DNA of 64,000 nt from Nectonema munidae (Eukaryota; Nematomorpha; Nectonematoida; Nectonematidae). Each line of letters begins with the position of its first letter. Position 1 is the stretch's first letter. The stretch covers positions 558,001 to 622,000 of the forward strand of contig JAUIRK010001047.1 of the NCBI GenBank assembly GCA_030549495.1, given 5' to 3'. The notes under the pieces are model-generated. The model had not been told where the DNA came from and searched no databases. It saw nothing but the letters and a program-made list of their open reading frames with translations. The position numbers and the translations under genes were made by a program. This document shows positions 55,278 through 64,000 of this stretch, in pieces.

Positions 55278-57381
55278 CAGTCAAACCTGCTCTATAAGAC
55301 CACCATTTCTTTAAGAGCGCCACTTTCTTACAGTCCCGATCAAATTTACATTAAAAATACCCTGTAAAAGACCACCACCCCTGTAACGGCGCCAGGCGCC
55401 ACTACATTTCAGTCCGAATCTTAATAAAAACTTGCACAAGAACGCCACGCACCATACTAGAGTAGTATATTATTTTGTTAGCCTTCCTTATTTATTATCT
55501 ACATTACTAGAAAATGAAATCTTGCATCAGTTGACTATTGAGATGACAAAAAGAAACTTGCCATTATTACAACTAAACTTGAAATGTAATTTATCATATG
55601 ACTGGCACGCATACATCTTGATCACTTTTAACCCTTTGAGGACCAGTGGGTCCCCAGTGACCCAAGAAATGAAAATCGCCTCCTTTGAATATATAAAATT
55701 CCATTGAAAAAGAAAGCAGACGAATCTCCTCTTCAAAATGTTGGTCGTCAAAGGGAACAATGAACGGTAATCTTCGATGTGTATCAGGTTATGTAGAGTA
55801 GTAGATAAAATAAGATTTCATGTATACGACTAACACACATATGCCTTATGTCATTCATGTAGCATTGATAACGTATTTACGTGGCAACTGTTTTACTTAG
55901 AATGAAAGTTTCTTCATCACTAATTTTTGCTGGCAATGCTCCAAACGATCGTAAACGTAAAATGCGAAAAACAGGAAATGAAAAAGTTAATGAACTAAGT
56001 TGGAAGTGGTTTCAAGACTCTACAAGTCAGTTTGTAAAGCGTCATAATATTGTGTTTCGATCTGTGTCTGGGGAAAGTGGTGATGTAGACAAAAGTGTTG
56101 TTTGTAATTGGAAACAAAAGCTTTCTACCATTTGGGCTGGGTATGAGCCAAAAAACATTTTTAGCATGGATGAAACCGGCTTGTTCTACAGAAACAAATC
56201 ATTTCATGTTAAAGGGCATAACACACATTGCGGTAAACAGTCTAAAGACCGCATTACTGTTGCTTTATGTGCTTCAATGACTGGAGAGAAATTTCCTTTA
56301 CCTGTGATAGGAAAATCCTCGTTGTTTTAAAAACATTGATAAACATTCACTTCCTGTTAAATATAAGTCAAACAAAAAGTCGTGGATGACAGGTGAAATC
56401 TTTTATAATTGGGTAAAAAGGTTTGATTGTCAAATGAAAAATCAAAAGCGAGAAGTCTTGTTATTGTTGGACAATTCTCCTTCGCACCCTCATGTGACAC
56501 TTACTAGCGTTAAATTAGTTTTTCTGCCACCAAACACAACATCAGTTATTCAGCCCATGGATCAAGGCATCATACAGGCCATGAAGCTAAAATACAGAGA
56601 CAGACAGCTACAGTTTGTTTGTGACAACATTGCGAAAGATGAGTTCATCACTGGTCTGGAAATTCTCCGAAAAATTTCTTTTTTGAATGCCATCAACTGG
56701 GTCCATAAAGCTTGGAATGAAGTGACCTCTTCCACTATTCAAAAGTGTTTTGCTCGAGCTGGATTTACTGCAGAGGTTTTCACGAATGTAAACACATCAG
56801 ATATGGAAAGCGCGGAGATTGACGTTGATGTTTTCGAAGAAACCAATGATGTTTCTTCATCAGTTTTATGTCTTTCCAAAGAATTATTTGGATTACAATT
56901 CAACAATCTTCACCATATTAATAATGACCTTCCTACCTCAAATTATGCTATTGTCTGGGATCGCTCCGCTTTAGATATTCTTCATGATTACGAAAAGGAT
57001 TCAGATGGTGATGACGATGGTAAAGAGCCAGTTGAAGAATCGTTCAAGCCACCTTCTTTACGTCCAAGACTGCATAGAAATATGTAAGCAATTTGCTTTG
57101 CAAACAGGAAACAGTGACATGCTAAAACATTATTTCGACATGCAAGATATTAGCATTAACATAAGAATGAAAAAATATACAAAGCAAACAACCATCACGA
57201 ACTTTTTTAAAAGAAAGTAAATTTTTTTATACATAATGAATTAAATGTTTTTATGCGTTTTTCCTTTTATATTCTAATAAATGTTTTTATTGATAAATTT
57301 TTGAGATACTGAAGGTGAACCTTGATAAAACAGCCGCTTTTGACTGGTCCCAAGGGTGACCGTCTTAAACAGGTTTGACTG
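55278..57381 (+). mobile_element. Tigger-2: pogo/Tigger transposon with matching ends
   Basis: CAGTCAAACCTG at the left and its exact complement at the right, flanked by TA (55276-55277 and 57382-57383). It abuts Tigger-1. Transposase frames: 55881-56330 (second helix-turn-helix, ELSWKWFQDSTSQFV, and the first catalytic Asp, FSMDETGLFYRN), 56386-57087 (second Asp in LLLLDNSPSHP, third in LPPNTTSVIQPMDQGI), and the end reaching 57220 in a third frame. The C-terminus KQTTITNFFKRK contains a PCNA-binding (PIP) motif. The frame is broken at about 56.33 and 57.09 kb, and a MITE interrupts the 5' part. The frames are longer and cleaner than in Tigger-1, so it is younger. Confidence 0.92.
55628..55759. 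mobile_element. TTAA-type MITE inside Tigger-2
   Basis: It starts TTAACCCTTTGAGGACCAG and ends GTTGGTCGTCAAAGGG followed by AACA, a worn TTAA. The near-palindrome GGGTCCCCAGTGACCC follows the left end. It lies between the Tigger-2 end and its transposase frames, so it inserted after Tigger-2 did. Confidence 0.75.
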
Positions 57382-57383
57382 TA

Positions 57384-58456
57384 AGTAAGTTACCATGTAA
57401 AAATAAACGGTTGCATAGAAAGTATCTACGGTGGCAAGGTGTCCTTTGGTGTCACTGTTTTTAAAAAAGTTAACTTTTTAGACCTATCTTAAAATTCAAA
57501 TAAATTATCCTTAAACGAACTCGATTTATTGGTGTTCCAAATCCAAACACTTGAAATAAAATTTTAACTTTACATATAAGACTATTTTATAGCTACCAAA
57601 ATGTAATATAGTAGAACAAAAAAAGAAAATTAAATGATTGAAAAATGTACTTTTTTCAGACTTGATTTAAAAAAACTAGTAAATATGATATCTAAAAACT
57701 CATTATTCCTTTGTTTATGTGTCTATAATGAATAAGAAAAGTGTTTAATAATAATAATTAATAATTTGTTACACACATCTTTGTACTTAAATTTAATGTC
57801 ACTTTATATTGCATATAGTTGCCTGTGTGCTAGATGAAGTAGAAAGCTTTTTAAACTTTTAATGATTCAAAACATTTTTTGGTCGGATACCACCAGCCAT
57901 TTTATTTTTACAAAAAAATCTCTTTTTATCTAATTATTATCCATATAAATTAAAGTTAAATGAGACAAAACAATTGCAAAAAAGTGCACGAATAATATTA
58001 CAATTAATTTGTACTCTTTTTTTTTTACCAAAAGTTAAATCACTGCACGTCTTATATCAAACACGGAGCAAACTTTATTTTAAAAAAGAATCAAATTTAA
58101 TTAATATATTAAGCGTAGTGAACATAATTCACAAGCGTTTTCTTGTGTTTTGATCCTTTTGAGGTTTTGAAAGAATGTCTCCAAAACTATGAAAGATTTT
58201 CTCCCCTGTCCACCAACCCTCTAAAATTTTGGAAGAAAGTCACTAATAAATGTGAGGTGTTGTACTCGTGTCCAACTTCTTGAAGTTTTGCAAGATTTTT
58301 TTATATTTAAATTATAAGTAGCGCCATTTCTTCAAAGTAAAAATAAAAATGTTTATTTGGAAACAATATTTCTGACAGAAAGATAAGGTGAAAAAAATTA
58401 TAACAAATATTAAAAATGGGAACAACTGGACACTTTATTAGTGATGTTGCTAACTA
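57384..58456. other. Intronic sequence, nothing recognised
   Basis: AT-rich kinase-gene intron between Tigger-2 and the hAT MITE. No exon-like or repeat structure was seen. Confidence 0.45.
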
Positions 58457-58464
58457 GTTTAGGA

Positions 58465-58933
58465 CAGTGGTTCCCAACCGGGGGTCCATGGACCCCTAAG
58501 GGTCCATGGAAGAATTTCAAGGGGTCCATGGAAATTCTACTTCAAACTACTTATGCTGAATCTCCTTTAAATACTTCTATTTTCTAAATCAATATAAATA
58601 TATATATTTAGAACTTTTTTAAATAAATATTTTCTTCCCTTTTTTAAAGTTTCATATTTTCAATGTTTATATATATCCTTTTTATTAGTTACAATATTTT
58701 TGAAAAATGTATATTTTAATTGGAAAAAAATTTTATTCACATTTTATGTCAGGCTTTACGATTTCTCTGATTTCATATGAATAAGCATACGATTTAATCA
58801 GATGACTACAATCATCTTTGCATAAAAATCTTTGATTAATTTTGTTGGCTCAAACTATTCAGTTGTAGGGGACCACAGGTAAAAAAGTGACTGAAAAAGG
58901 GGGAACAGGATAAAAAAAGGTTTGGAACCACTG
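58465..58933. mobile_element. 469-bp hAT-type MITE with exact 8-bp target duplication
   Basis: CAGTGGTTCCCAACC at the left and (rc) CAGTGGTTCCAAACC at the right. GTTTAGGA is duplicated exactly at 58457-58464 and 58934-58941. GGGGTCCATGG repeats near the left end. No coding sequence. It inserted in the last 1 kb of the kinase intron. Confidence 0.93.
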
Positions 58934-59443
58934 GTTTAGGAGTATAAACTCCTTTTTCAAAGCAAATATATATAAATGATAAAATAGTGAAAATGAGGTG
59001 TAGTGAGATAAATGATGCTGAGTATAAGCAATCTTTGCGTTAAGGAATTGAGGATAAACAATCGTTGTGTTAAGGAGAGGCCAATTTTTAAAGTAAATCT
59101 ACTTGATGCAATTTTTGTTAAAATCAGCTTGGTTTTGAGTAATTTAAAAATCAATTAAAAATTGTCATGCAGCTTATTTTCGAAAACGTCTATGCCTCGA
59201 ATATTGATAGTGGTGGCGTTGATGATGTTTATGAGAATAACAATGAGATGAATTAAAAAAGCAAGGCTGGTATAAACTTTGAGAACATTGCAGTGGCTAA
59301 TTGATAATAATCTTTTTACCTCTGATGTTTAAAATCATCATTTTAATAATTTTGAAAACGGTAATGTTTTTTAACAATGATAAGGTTAAAAATACTAGAT
59401 TTTAAATTCTAACCTAAAACATAATTTTTTTAAAAAATTTTAG

Positions 59444-61366
59444 GTTGCAAAGATGAAAGAATCTTATGATTGGAACAAAATATTTGCCCGACTTCCCGTT
59501 GAATTCGAACAATTTTACGCCTACATCAGCACCCTCACTTATCATGATACACCGGATTACGCGTATGTTGCTTCGCTTTTTGATAATTGCATCAAGAGGA
59601 AGAAAATAATTTTTAATGAATCCTATGACTGGGAAGAAGTTGCTGAAGAAAATGAGCATACTTCCTCTAAGGATTCAATCAATGCAAAGCTTCTCCTTGA
59701 TAAAAGATGTCCAGAAATTTTAAATCGACGCATTCCTATCACATCTTCTACAAATAAAGATTTGCCAAACAGCGCTCTTTTTCGGGATGGAGTTGCTTCG
59801 GTTATTAAGCAATCTAATATTCAAAATGGCGACACTGTGCAAATCCTTCAAAAGGAGGAGCACAAACGGTCTACTCTTGGGGTAGTTTGTGAAAATGACG
59901 ATTTCGATAATTTTCCTCAAATTCACAAAGAAAATGGACGCGTAGAAGATAAGGGAAGAAAGAATGATGCTTCCAAATCTAGGAAACCAGGTGTTGCATT
60001 TTATATCCCTGAAGAGATTTGGAAAGAGAACTCTTGTTACCAAGATCCACGAAGGGAAGAACAAGAAGAGGTCATCAATGGGAAAAAGGTGGTCATTACC
60101 ACCCTTGAGAAAGATGAAGGCGATAATGAAGACGCTCAGTGTGTAGAATTTTCTCTGGCCATTGAGAATAACAGCATCACGTCTAAAGTTCACTTTGACA
60201 CCAACGCCTGTGCTAATCACCAATTGACGCGAGTCACACTTGCAGACAAAGAAGATGACGACGACGATGATTTAGCTGGCATTGGAGAAGAAGTTCAGGA
60301 TGATGAGGATGAACTGAAAAAGAGGAAGCAATTTCTTGCGAATAGTACTAATAATGGCGCTTGCTTTCGAAACAGTAAAAAAGGCGAAAACGGGACTTCA
60401 AATCCTGCACGTAATATCAGACGCCTCCAGCTTAGCAATAGCGCTCATGTTAAGAGTGTAAAAGATTTGTGCGGAGGAATTTCTAAAATTTTCATCAATG
60501 CCAACACTATTCCTTCTAACAACAATACCAACGGTATAGCTCTTTCTCCTCAGCCCAAAAGTGTAGAGCGTTTGAGTGAAGATGAGTGTGTGGATGAAGT
60601 TCAAAAATCTAAAAAGGTGTTGATGAATGGCGGTAGCAGTGATGATGGTAAGAAAGAGCACAATCCCTTAACATATACAAAATGCTACATTTACAAGACG
60701 AAGCCAATGAAGTATTTAATCCCCACAACTGCCACAAACACCAATAACAATAATAGTAATAACAATAACCCGTCTCCTCCACCCTCTTCATTTAACTTGG
60801 CTACCTCAATTCAACAACACACTTCTCTCCCTTATCACTTTCGTTCTGAAAGTCATCAGTCAAGCCCGCAAAAGTATCACCACTCATCCTACCTACTTCC
60901 TCAATCTTCGTCATCTCGGATCAAAGAAAGTTCCCGTGTCTCCTACACCCCTTCACATCTCATCAACAGAATTTCGGATTCTTCTTTCCTTTCTAAGTCT
61001 ATTCTGACGCCACACGCTTCCAAATTTGGCGAATCACCATCGCCGTATTATTCCTCTTATTTGTCGGGCAGCAGTAATCTTCATACATCGAATCAAAAGA
61101 CACACACCGGTTATCCTTACAAAACTAGCCTTATATCTCACTTTAACTCACCCATAGCTACTTCAGATATGAGCAAACTAAAACAGCAACACTATAACCC
61201 CACACCCTCCTCTTATTCTCGAATACCTCTTTCGTCCCCTTTAAAGTACCAGCATCACACACCCATATCTGCCTCAAGTCAGTATACCCCCTCTCAAAGT
61301 CTCTATCGTTACCCCCACTATCAATATTCCGTTCCTCAACATAATCATCACGATCACCACTTTTGA
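59444..61366 (+). CDS. Tau-tubulin kinase-like protein, exon 2 (end of kinase domain and tail)
   Basis: The acceptor TTTTTTAAAAAATTTTAG leads into 640 codons in phase 0. The join KDKDD-VAKMKESYD restores the TTBK sequence (family form KDKEQVGxxKExYD). The rest of the kinase C-lobe follows: RLPVEFEQFYAYISTLTYHD, TPDYAYVASLFDNCIKRK and the SYDWEE that closes the domain. With exon 1 the protein is 876 residues. The tail, from about residue 300, is low complexity: an acidic run near 505 (EDDDDDDLAGIGEE), Asn-rich near 667, then Ser/His/Tyr/Pro-rich to the end (HYQYSVPQHNHHDHHF). Long poorly conserved tails are usual for TTBK. The ATG at 59453 is internal and is not the gene's start. Antisense frames here are shadows. 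Confidence 0.92.
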   Translation, partial: VAKMKESYDWNKIFARLPVEFEQFYAYISTLTYHDTPDYAYVASLFDNCIKRKKIIFNESYDWEEVAEENEHTSSKDSINAKLLLDKRCPEILNRRIPITSSTNKDLPNSALFRDGVASVIKQSNIQNGDTVQILQKEEHKRSTLGVVCENDDFDNFPQIHKENGRVEDKGRKNDASKSRKPGVAFYIPEEIWKENSCYQDPRREEQEEVINGKKVVITTLEKDEGDNEDAQCVEFSLAIENNSITSKVHFDTNACANHQLTRVTLADKEDDDDDDLAGIGEEVQDDEDELKKRKQFLANSTNNGACFRNSKKGENGTSNPARNIRRLQLSNSAHVKSVKDLCGGISKIFINANTIPSNNNTNGIALSPQPKSVERLSEDECVDEVQKSKKVLMNGGSSDDGKKEHNPLTYTKCYIYKTKPMKYLIPTTATNTNNNNSNNNNPSPPPSSFNLATSIQQHTSLPYHFRSESHQSSPQKYHHSSYLLPQSSSSRIKESSRVSYTPSHLINRISDSSFLSKSILTPHASKFGESPSPYYSSYLSGSSNLHTSNQKTHTGYPYKTSLISHFNSPIATSDMSKLKQQHYNPTPSSYSRIPLSSPLKYQHHTPISASSQYTPSQSLYRYPHYQYSVPQHNHHDHHF

Positions 61367-62630
61367 TTTTATTGGTGTTCTCTATAGTGTCTCTCCCATT
61401 TTTCAATCATCCTTGATCCGTCCTTCCATCTCAACTGGTGCAATAATTTTGAACTACTTACGTGTATGTATGCGTATTTACTTGTAATTGTGATTATTAT
61501 CTTTGTTCTAATGCATTTATTGTCCTACACAAACACAAGATTGAGAATATATATGTACCTGCATGCATATATCTATGTTTGTTTGTAAATTTTTGTTCCA
61601 TCTTATTATATTTTTAATTATCAAAGATTTTAAAAGCAATGAAATTTCATATATTTTATTTTTAACATGGATGCCATGAAAAACGGTGAAGTGTAGTTAA
61701 CTACTTCTATTTTTGCTACTGCTTCTGTTGCTATTTTATTTTCATTTGTTTTTCTTAAATATAAAAAATACTGATTCATCTTTTATAGTCCATCATCTCT
61801 CTCTACTTTTGTTCGAGGTATCAAAAGTAGTTTTTTTCCAATTATTTATATAAATGTGTTTTTTATCTCTCAAAACAATTCTTATTAATAATGAAGAAAA
61901 TACTTACCATGCTTTCATAAGAAAATCATTTGCCATACAATTTTTATTTCACTTTTTTCTCTTATCAAATTTATAATCTATATAATATTTTTTTCAATCT
62001 TTCTTTCTCTAACATTTTTTTCGTGTCGATGTTGGTAAATGATTTCTCAATTTTTGATTATTCGATTGGATATCAAAAAGATTTAATACTGTTATTTTAT
62101 CTTTTATATTTAACTAACAAGTTTCTCTACTGACACTTCTATCCTTTATGCTGTAGTGATATGATTGCATGCATAATAGCGTAGTGTAACATCAGTTATT
62201 AGCATTTTTAATTGAAAGGTTTTCTTTATAATATGCTCAACAGTGATTCTTTGACAGATATTAAGAAATGTGAGATTTAAAAAAATCCCATTTAGAATAT
62301 GTAGATTTGGTTCATTTTTCGAACAAATGAGTTGAATTTTCAACTATTTTTGTCATTTTTATATATTTTTGAATCTAAAATTTTCAAAACTTTGATATCC
62401 GAAATAAAACATTTTTCTTATTTTTACTTAGCGCCATCTATAACACAAATCTTATGTTTTAGTACAATTTGAAAAACACAAAAGTTTGAGTTCCAGTATT
62501 TATTCGTTTTACGAGTTCGAAGTTTTAAACTTTGGTGTAAATAAACAATAAATGATACATGGTGAAAAATATATATAAATCTCATAACCTGCACGGTTGA
62601 ACGCGGGTAGACAACTTGCGTGTTATCTCC
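61367..62630. other. 3' flank of the kinase gene
   Basis: Likely begins with its 3' UTR (TC-rich then AT-rich). A clear AATAAA at an expected distance was not identified; AATAAA near 62402 is about 1 kb from the stop. No other gene is recognised. Confidence 0.4.
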
Positions 62631-62632
62631 AA

Positions 62633-62947
62633 CCCGTATATTACGATGATTCATCTCCAACCTGTATTCTACGATGATTCATCTCCAACCTGTATACTAC
62701 GATGATTCATCTTCAACCTGTATACTACGATGATTCATCTTCAACCTGTATACTACGATGGTTTCTATTACATGTACAAATGACTAGGGAGACAATGTTC
62801 AACTTTCTGTTCACATTCTGTTAGATGTAAGATTTGATATACCTCATTCGGGGAGACGATGCTACATAAGTTATTACCTATATACATTATACCTGTATTC
62901 TACGATGGTTCATCTTCAACCTGTATACCACGATAATTCATCTCCAA
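62633..62947 (+). repeat. 28-bp minisatellite in two blocks
   Basis: The unit CCTGTATACTACGATGATTC + ATCTTCAA is repeated about 4.6 times at 62633-62760 and twice more at 62892-62947, with one or two differences per copy. The intervening 130 bases are not repetitive. Confidence 0.9.
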
Positions 62948-63260
62948 CCTATCACGGCTCAATACAATCAAGGTTGGTAAAAAAATTTCGAAAACATTTG
63001 TTAACTTGCTTGGTTTGCAAGAGACGGAGATTTTGACATTGTAATGTCAGAACACGTTGTGCAGTCCTATTCAATAATTGTAATAGTTTTTCGAAGCGGA
63101 ATTTGTTTACTTTTTTGGTTCGCCAGAGAAATCGATTTAGCATCTCTATTGTACAAATACGTCATACAATCATATTCAAGGTTTGTTACAATTTTCGAAA
63201 GCGACAACTGTTTACTTGCTTGGTTTGCGAAAGAAAAGAATTTAGATGTTTTGATTGGTG
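62948..63260 (+). repeat. Three imperfect copies of a roughly 105-bp repeat
   Basis: Each copy has CAATCAAGGTTxGTxA or CAATAATTGTAATAG, TTTCGAAxxC, TGTTxACTTGCTTGGTTTGC and a following GAGA/GAAA-GATTT word (about 62952-63035, 63063-63150, 63168-63255). Both strands hold 60-80 codon frames through the repeats, probably a by-product of repetition in one phase. Function unknown. Confidence 0.6.
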
Positions 63261-63706
63261 GTAGAAACACACCGTAAGCTCATCAAATGATTCAACTTCT
63301 TCCTCTGCTGAGTCTGTTCAATATTCGTTCTGCTCAGACGATTCAGCCTCAGATATATATGACGAAGTTTCGACTTCGAGAACACTTTCCAGAAGAATTT
63401 TGAGAAGGAAAAACCATAGAAGATGAAACAGACGAAAACTTGTTAGCTCCCGATGGCTAAATTCATCTGGGAACCTCAAAATACAATTAGCGTTCGTGTG
63501 TAAGCTCGGAATTGTCGCAACTAGTCCTTATGGTCCCACAAATGAAGCAAAATTTTGGAAGATGTAATGAAAATCTATCTATTTTTTGATATTGATTTGA
63601 TCAATCATCTTTTGAAAATGAGGAAAAAAGGCAGAAGAGAATTATAAGTAATTTTTATAATTTTTAACTTCATGTAAATGTAGAGGTATTATTAACAGTA
63701 ATTTCT
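63261..63706. other. Unassigned sequence with an acidic Ser-rich frame
   Basis: The plus strand at about 63275-63425 reads STSSSAESVQYSFCSDDSAS and DIYDEVSTSRTLSRRI, the style of acidic N-termini in piggyBac-like transposases. No catalytic block can be seen, so this is only a suggestion. Confidence 0.25.
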
Positions 63707-64000
63707 TTAACCCTATTAGTGCTACGCCCCGCCCCCTTCACTAAAAAATTAATTGTAGAAAATTGGCTGAATCATATCCCTTCAAATTTTGTGACTTTTC
63801 TTAAAATCGCTAGCTGCATCTTTTGAAACCATTTTCATGGTAGTTGAATGACCCCTTCATGCCCAAAACTGTCAATCAAAATCAAAAATTAAAATTTTTC
63901 AGCAAAATTTTGACATTATCTGTACTTAAACTTATGACTTAGGAATCATCTATATTATATAATACCCTGATAATTTATAATTATATACAGTTTGGAACGC
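63707..64000. mobile_element. Second TTAA-type transposon end, cut by the window edge
   Basis: TTAACCCTATTAGTGCT at 63707-63723 is identical to the minus-strand end at 2016-2032. The sequence after it differs (CGCCCCGCCCCC instead of GGGCAAAATTTGTCC), so it is a related but distinct element or a diverged copy. The rest runs out of the window. Confidence 0.5.

Larger units (their letters stand above)
50165..59443 (+). other. 9.3-kb intron of the kinase gene, filled with transposons
   Basis: GT at 50165-50166 and AG at 59442-59443. In order it contains a TTAA MITE (51004-51140), Tigger-1 (51222-55275) enclosing a SINE and a second gene, Tigger-2 (55278-57381) enclosing a MITE, and a hAT MITE (58465-58933). 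About 70 per cent of the intron is thus assigned to transposons. The small plus-strand frames at 50.48-50.91 kb have no supporting similarity. Confidence 0.85.

Noticed and set aside
59720-60223. 167-codon minus-strand frame opposite the kinase tail
   Set aside because: It is antisense to a well-supported exon and its translation follows that exon's composition; no independent similarity.

Overview
The window is animal nuclear DNA: very AT-rich, sparse in genes, with spliceosomal introns and many decayed transposons (mariner, pogo/Tigger, piggyBac, hAT, two LINE types, tRNA-derived SINEs). The mix fits an arthropod. A copepod such as a sea louse is my guess from general resemblance; nothing in the sequence proves it. 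I found no bacterial operon, CRISPR array, rRNA, functional tRNA gene, LTR element or Polinton.

Layout. 1-3.3 kb: about 150-bp tandem repeats ending in a G13/C14 foldback and a TTAA-type transposon end. 3.3-4.4 kb: intronless ankyrin-repeat gene (minus). 8.9-9.9 kb: mariner remnant. 10.5-10.9 kb: hAT remnant. 13.0-24.2 kb (plus): a gene built from micro-exons of 21-39 nt, all in phase 1, ending in a short terminal exon with a poly(A) signal; its introns hold a hAT relic, a hAT MITE and a SINE. 27.2-27.7 kb: orphan basic ORF (minus). 28.5-34.1 kb: hAT fragment, piggyBac relic, a hAT element with intact ends and target duplication, and a foldback element. 34.7-36.7 kb: LINE with RNase H. 37.1-43.0 kb: two inverted copies of a repeat about 3.9 kb apart. 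43.9-47.9 kb: piggyBac relic with a LINE in it.

49.5-61.4 kb (plus): a tau-tubulin-kinase-like gene. Exon 1 encodes most of the kinase domain. The next exon recognised lies 9.3 kb downstream and completes the domain with a long low-complexity tail. The intron is packed with transposons: a TTAA MITE, an old Tigger that encloses a second multicopy gene of unknown function, a SINE, a younger Tigger carrying its own MITE, and a hAT MITE with intact ends. The last 1.4 kb holds minisatellite-like repeats and another TTAA-type transposon end.

The two host genes of most interest are the kinase, whose splice junction restores the family's sequence exactly, and the micro-exon gene. The latter resembles in architecture the micro-exon genes known from schistosomes. 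Its C-terminus is extremely rich in Asp and Tyr (12 Asp, 1 Glu and 7 Tyr in 31 residues, no Lys or Arg). Its first exon is not resolved. All functional statements about it are inference.
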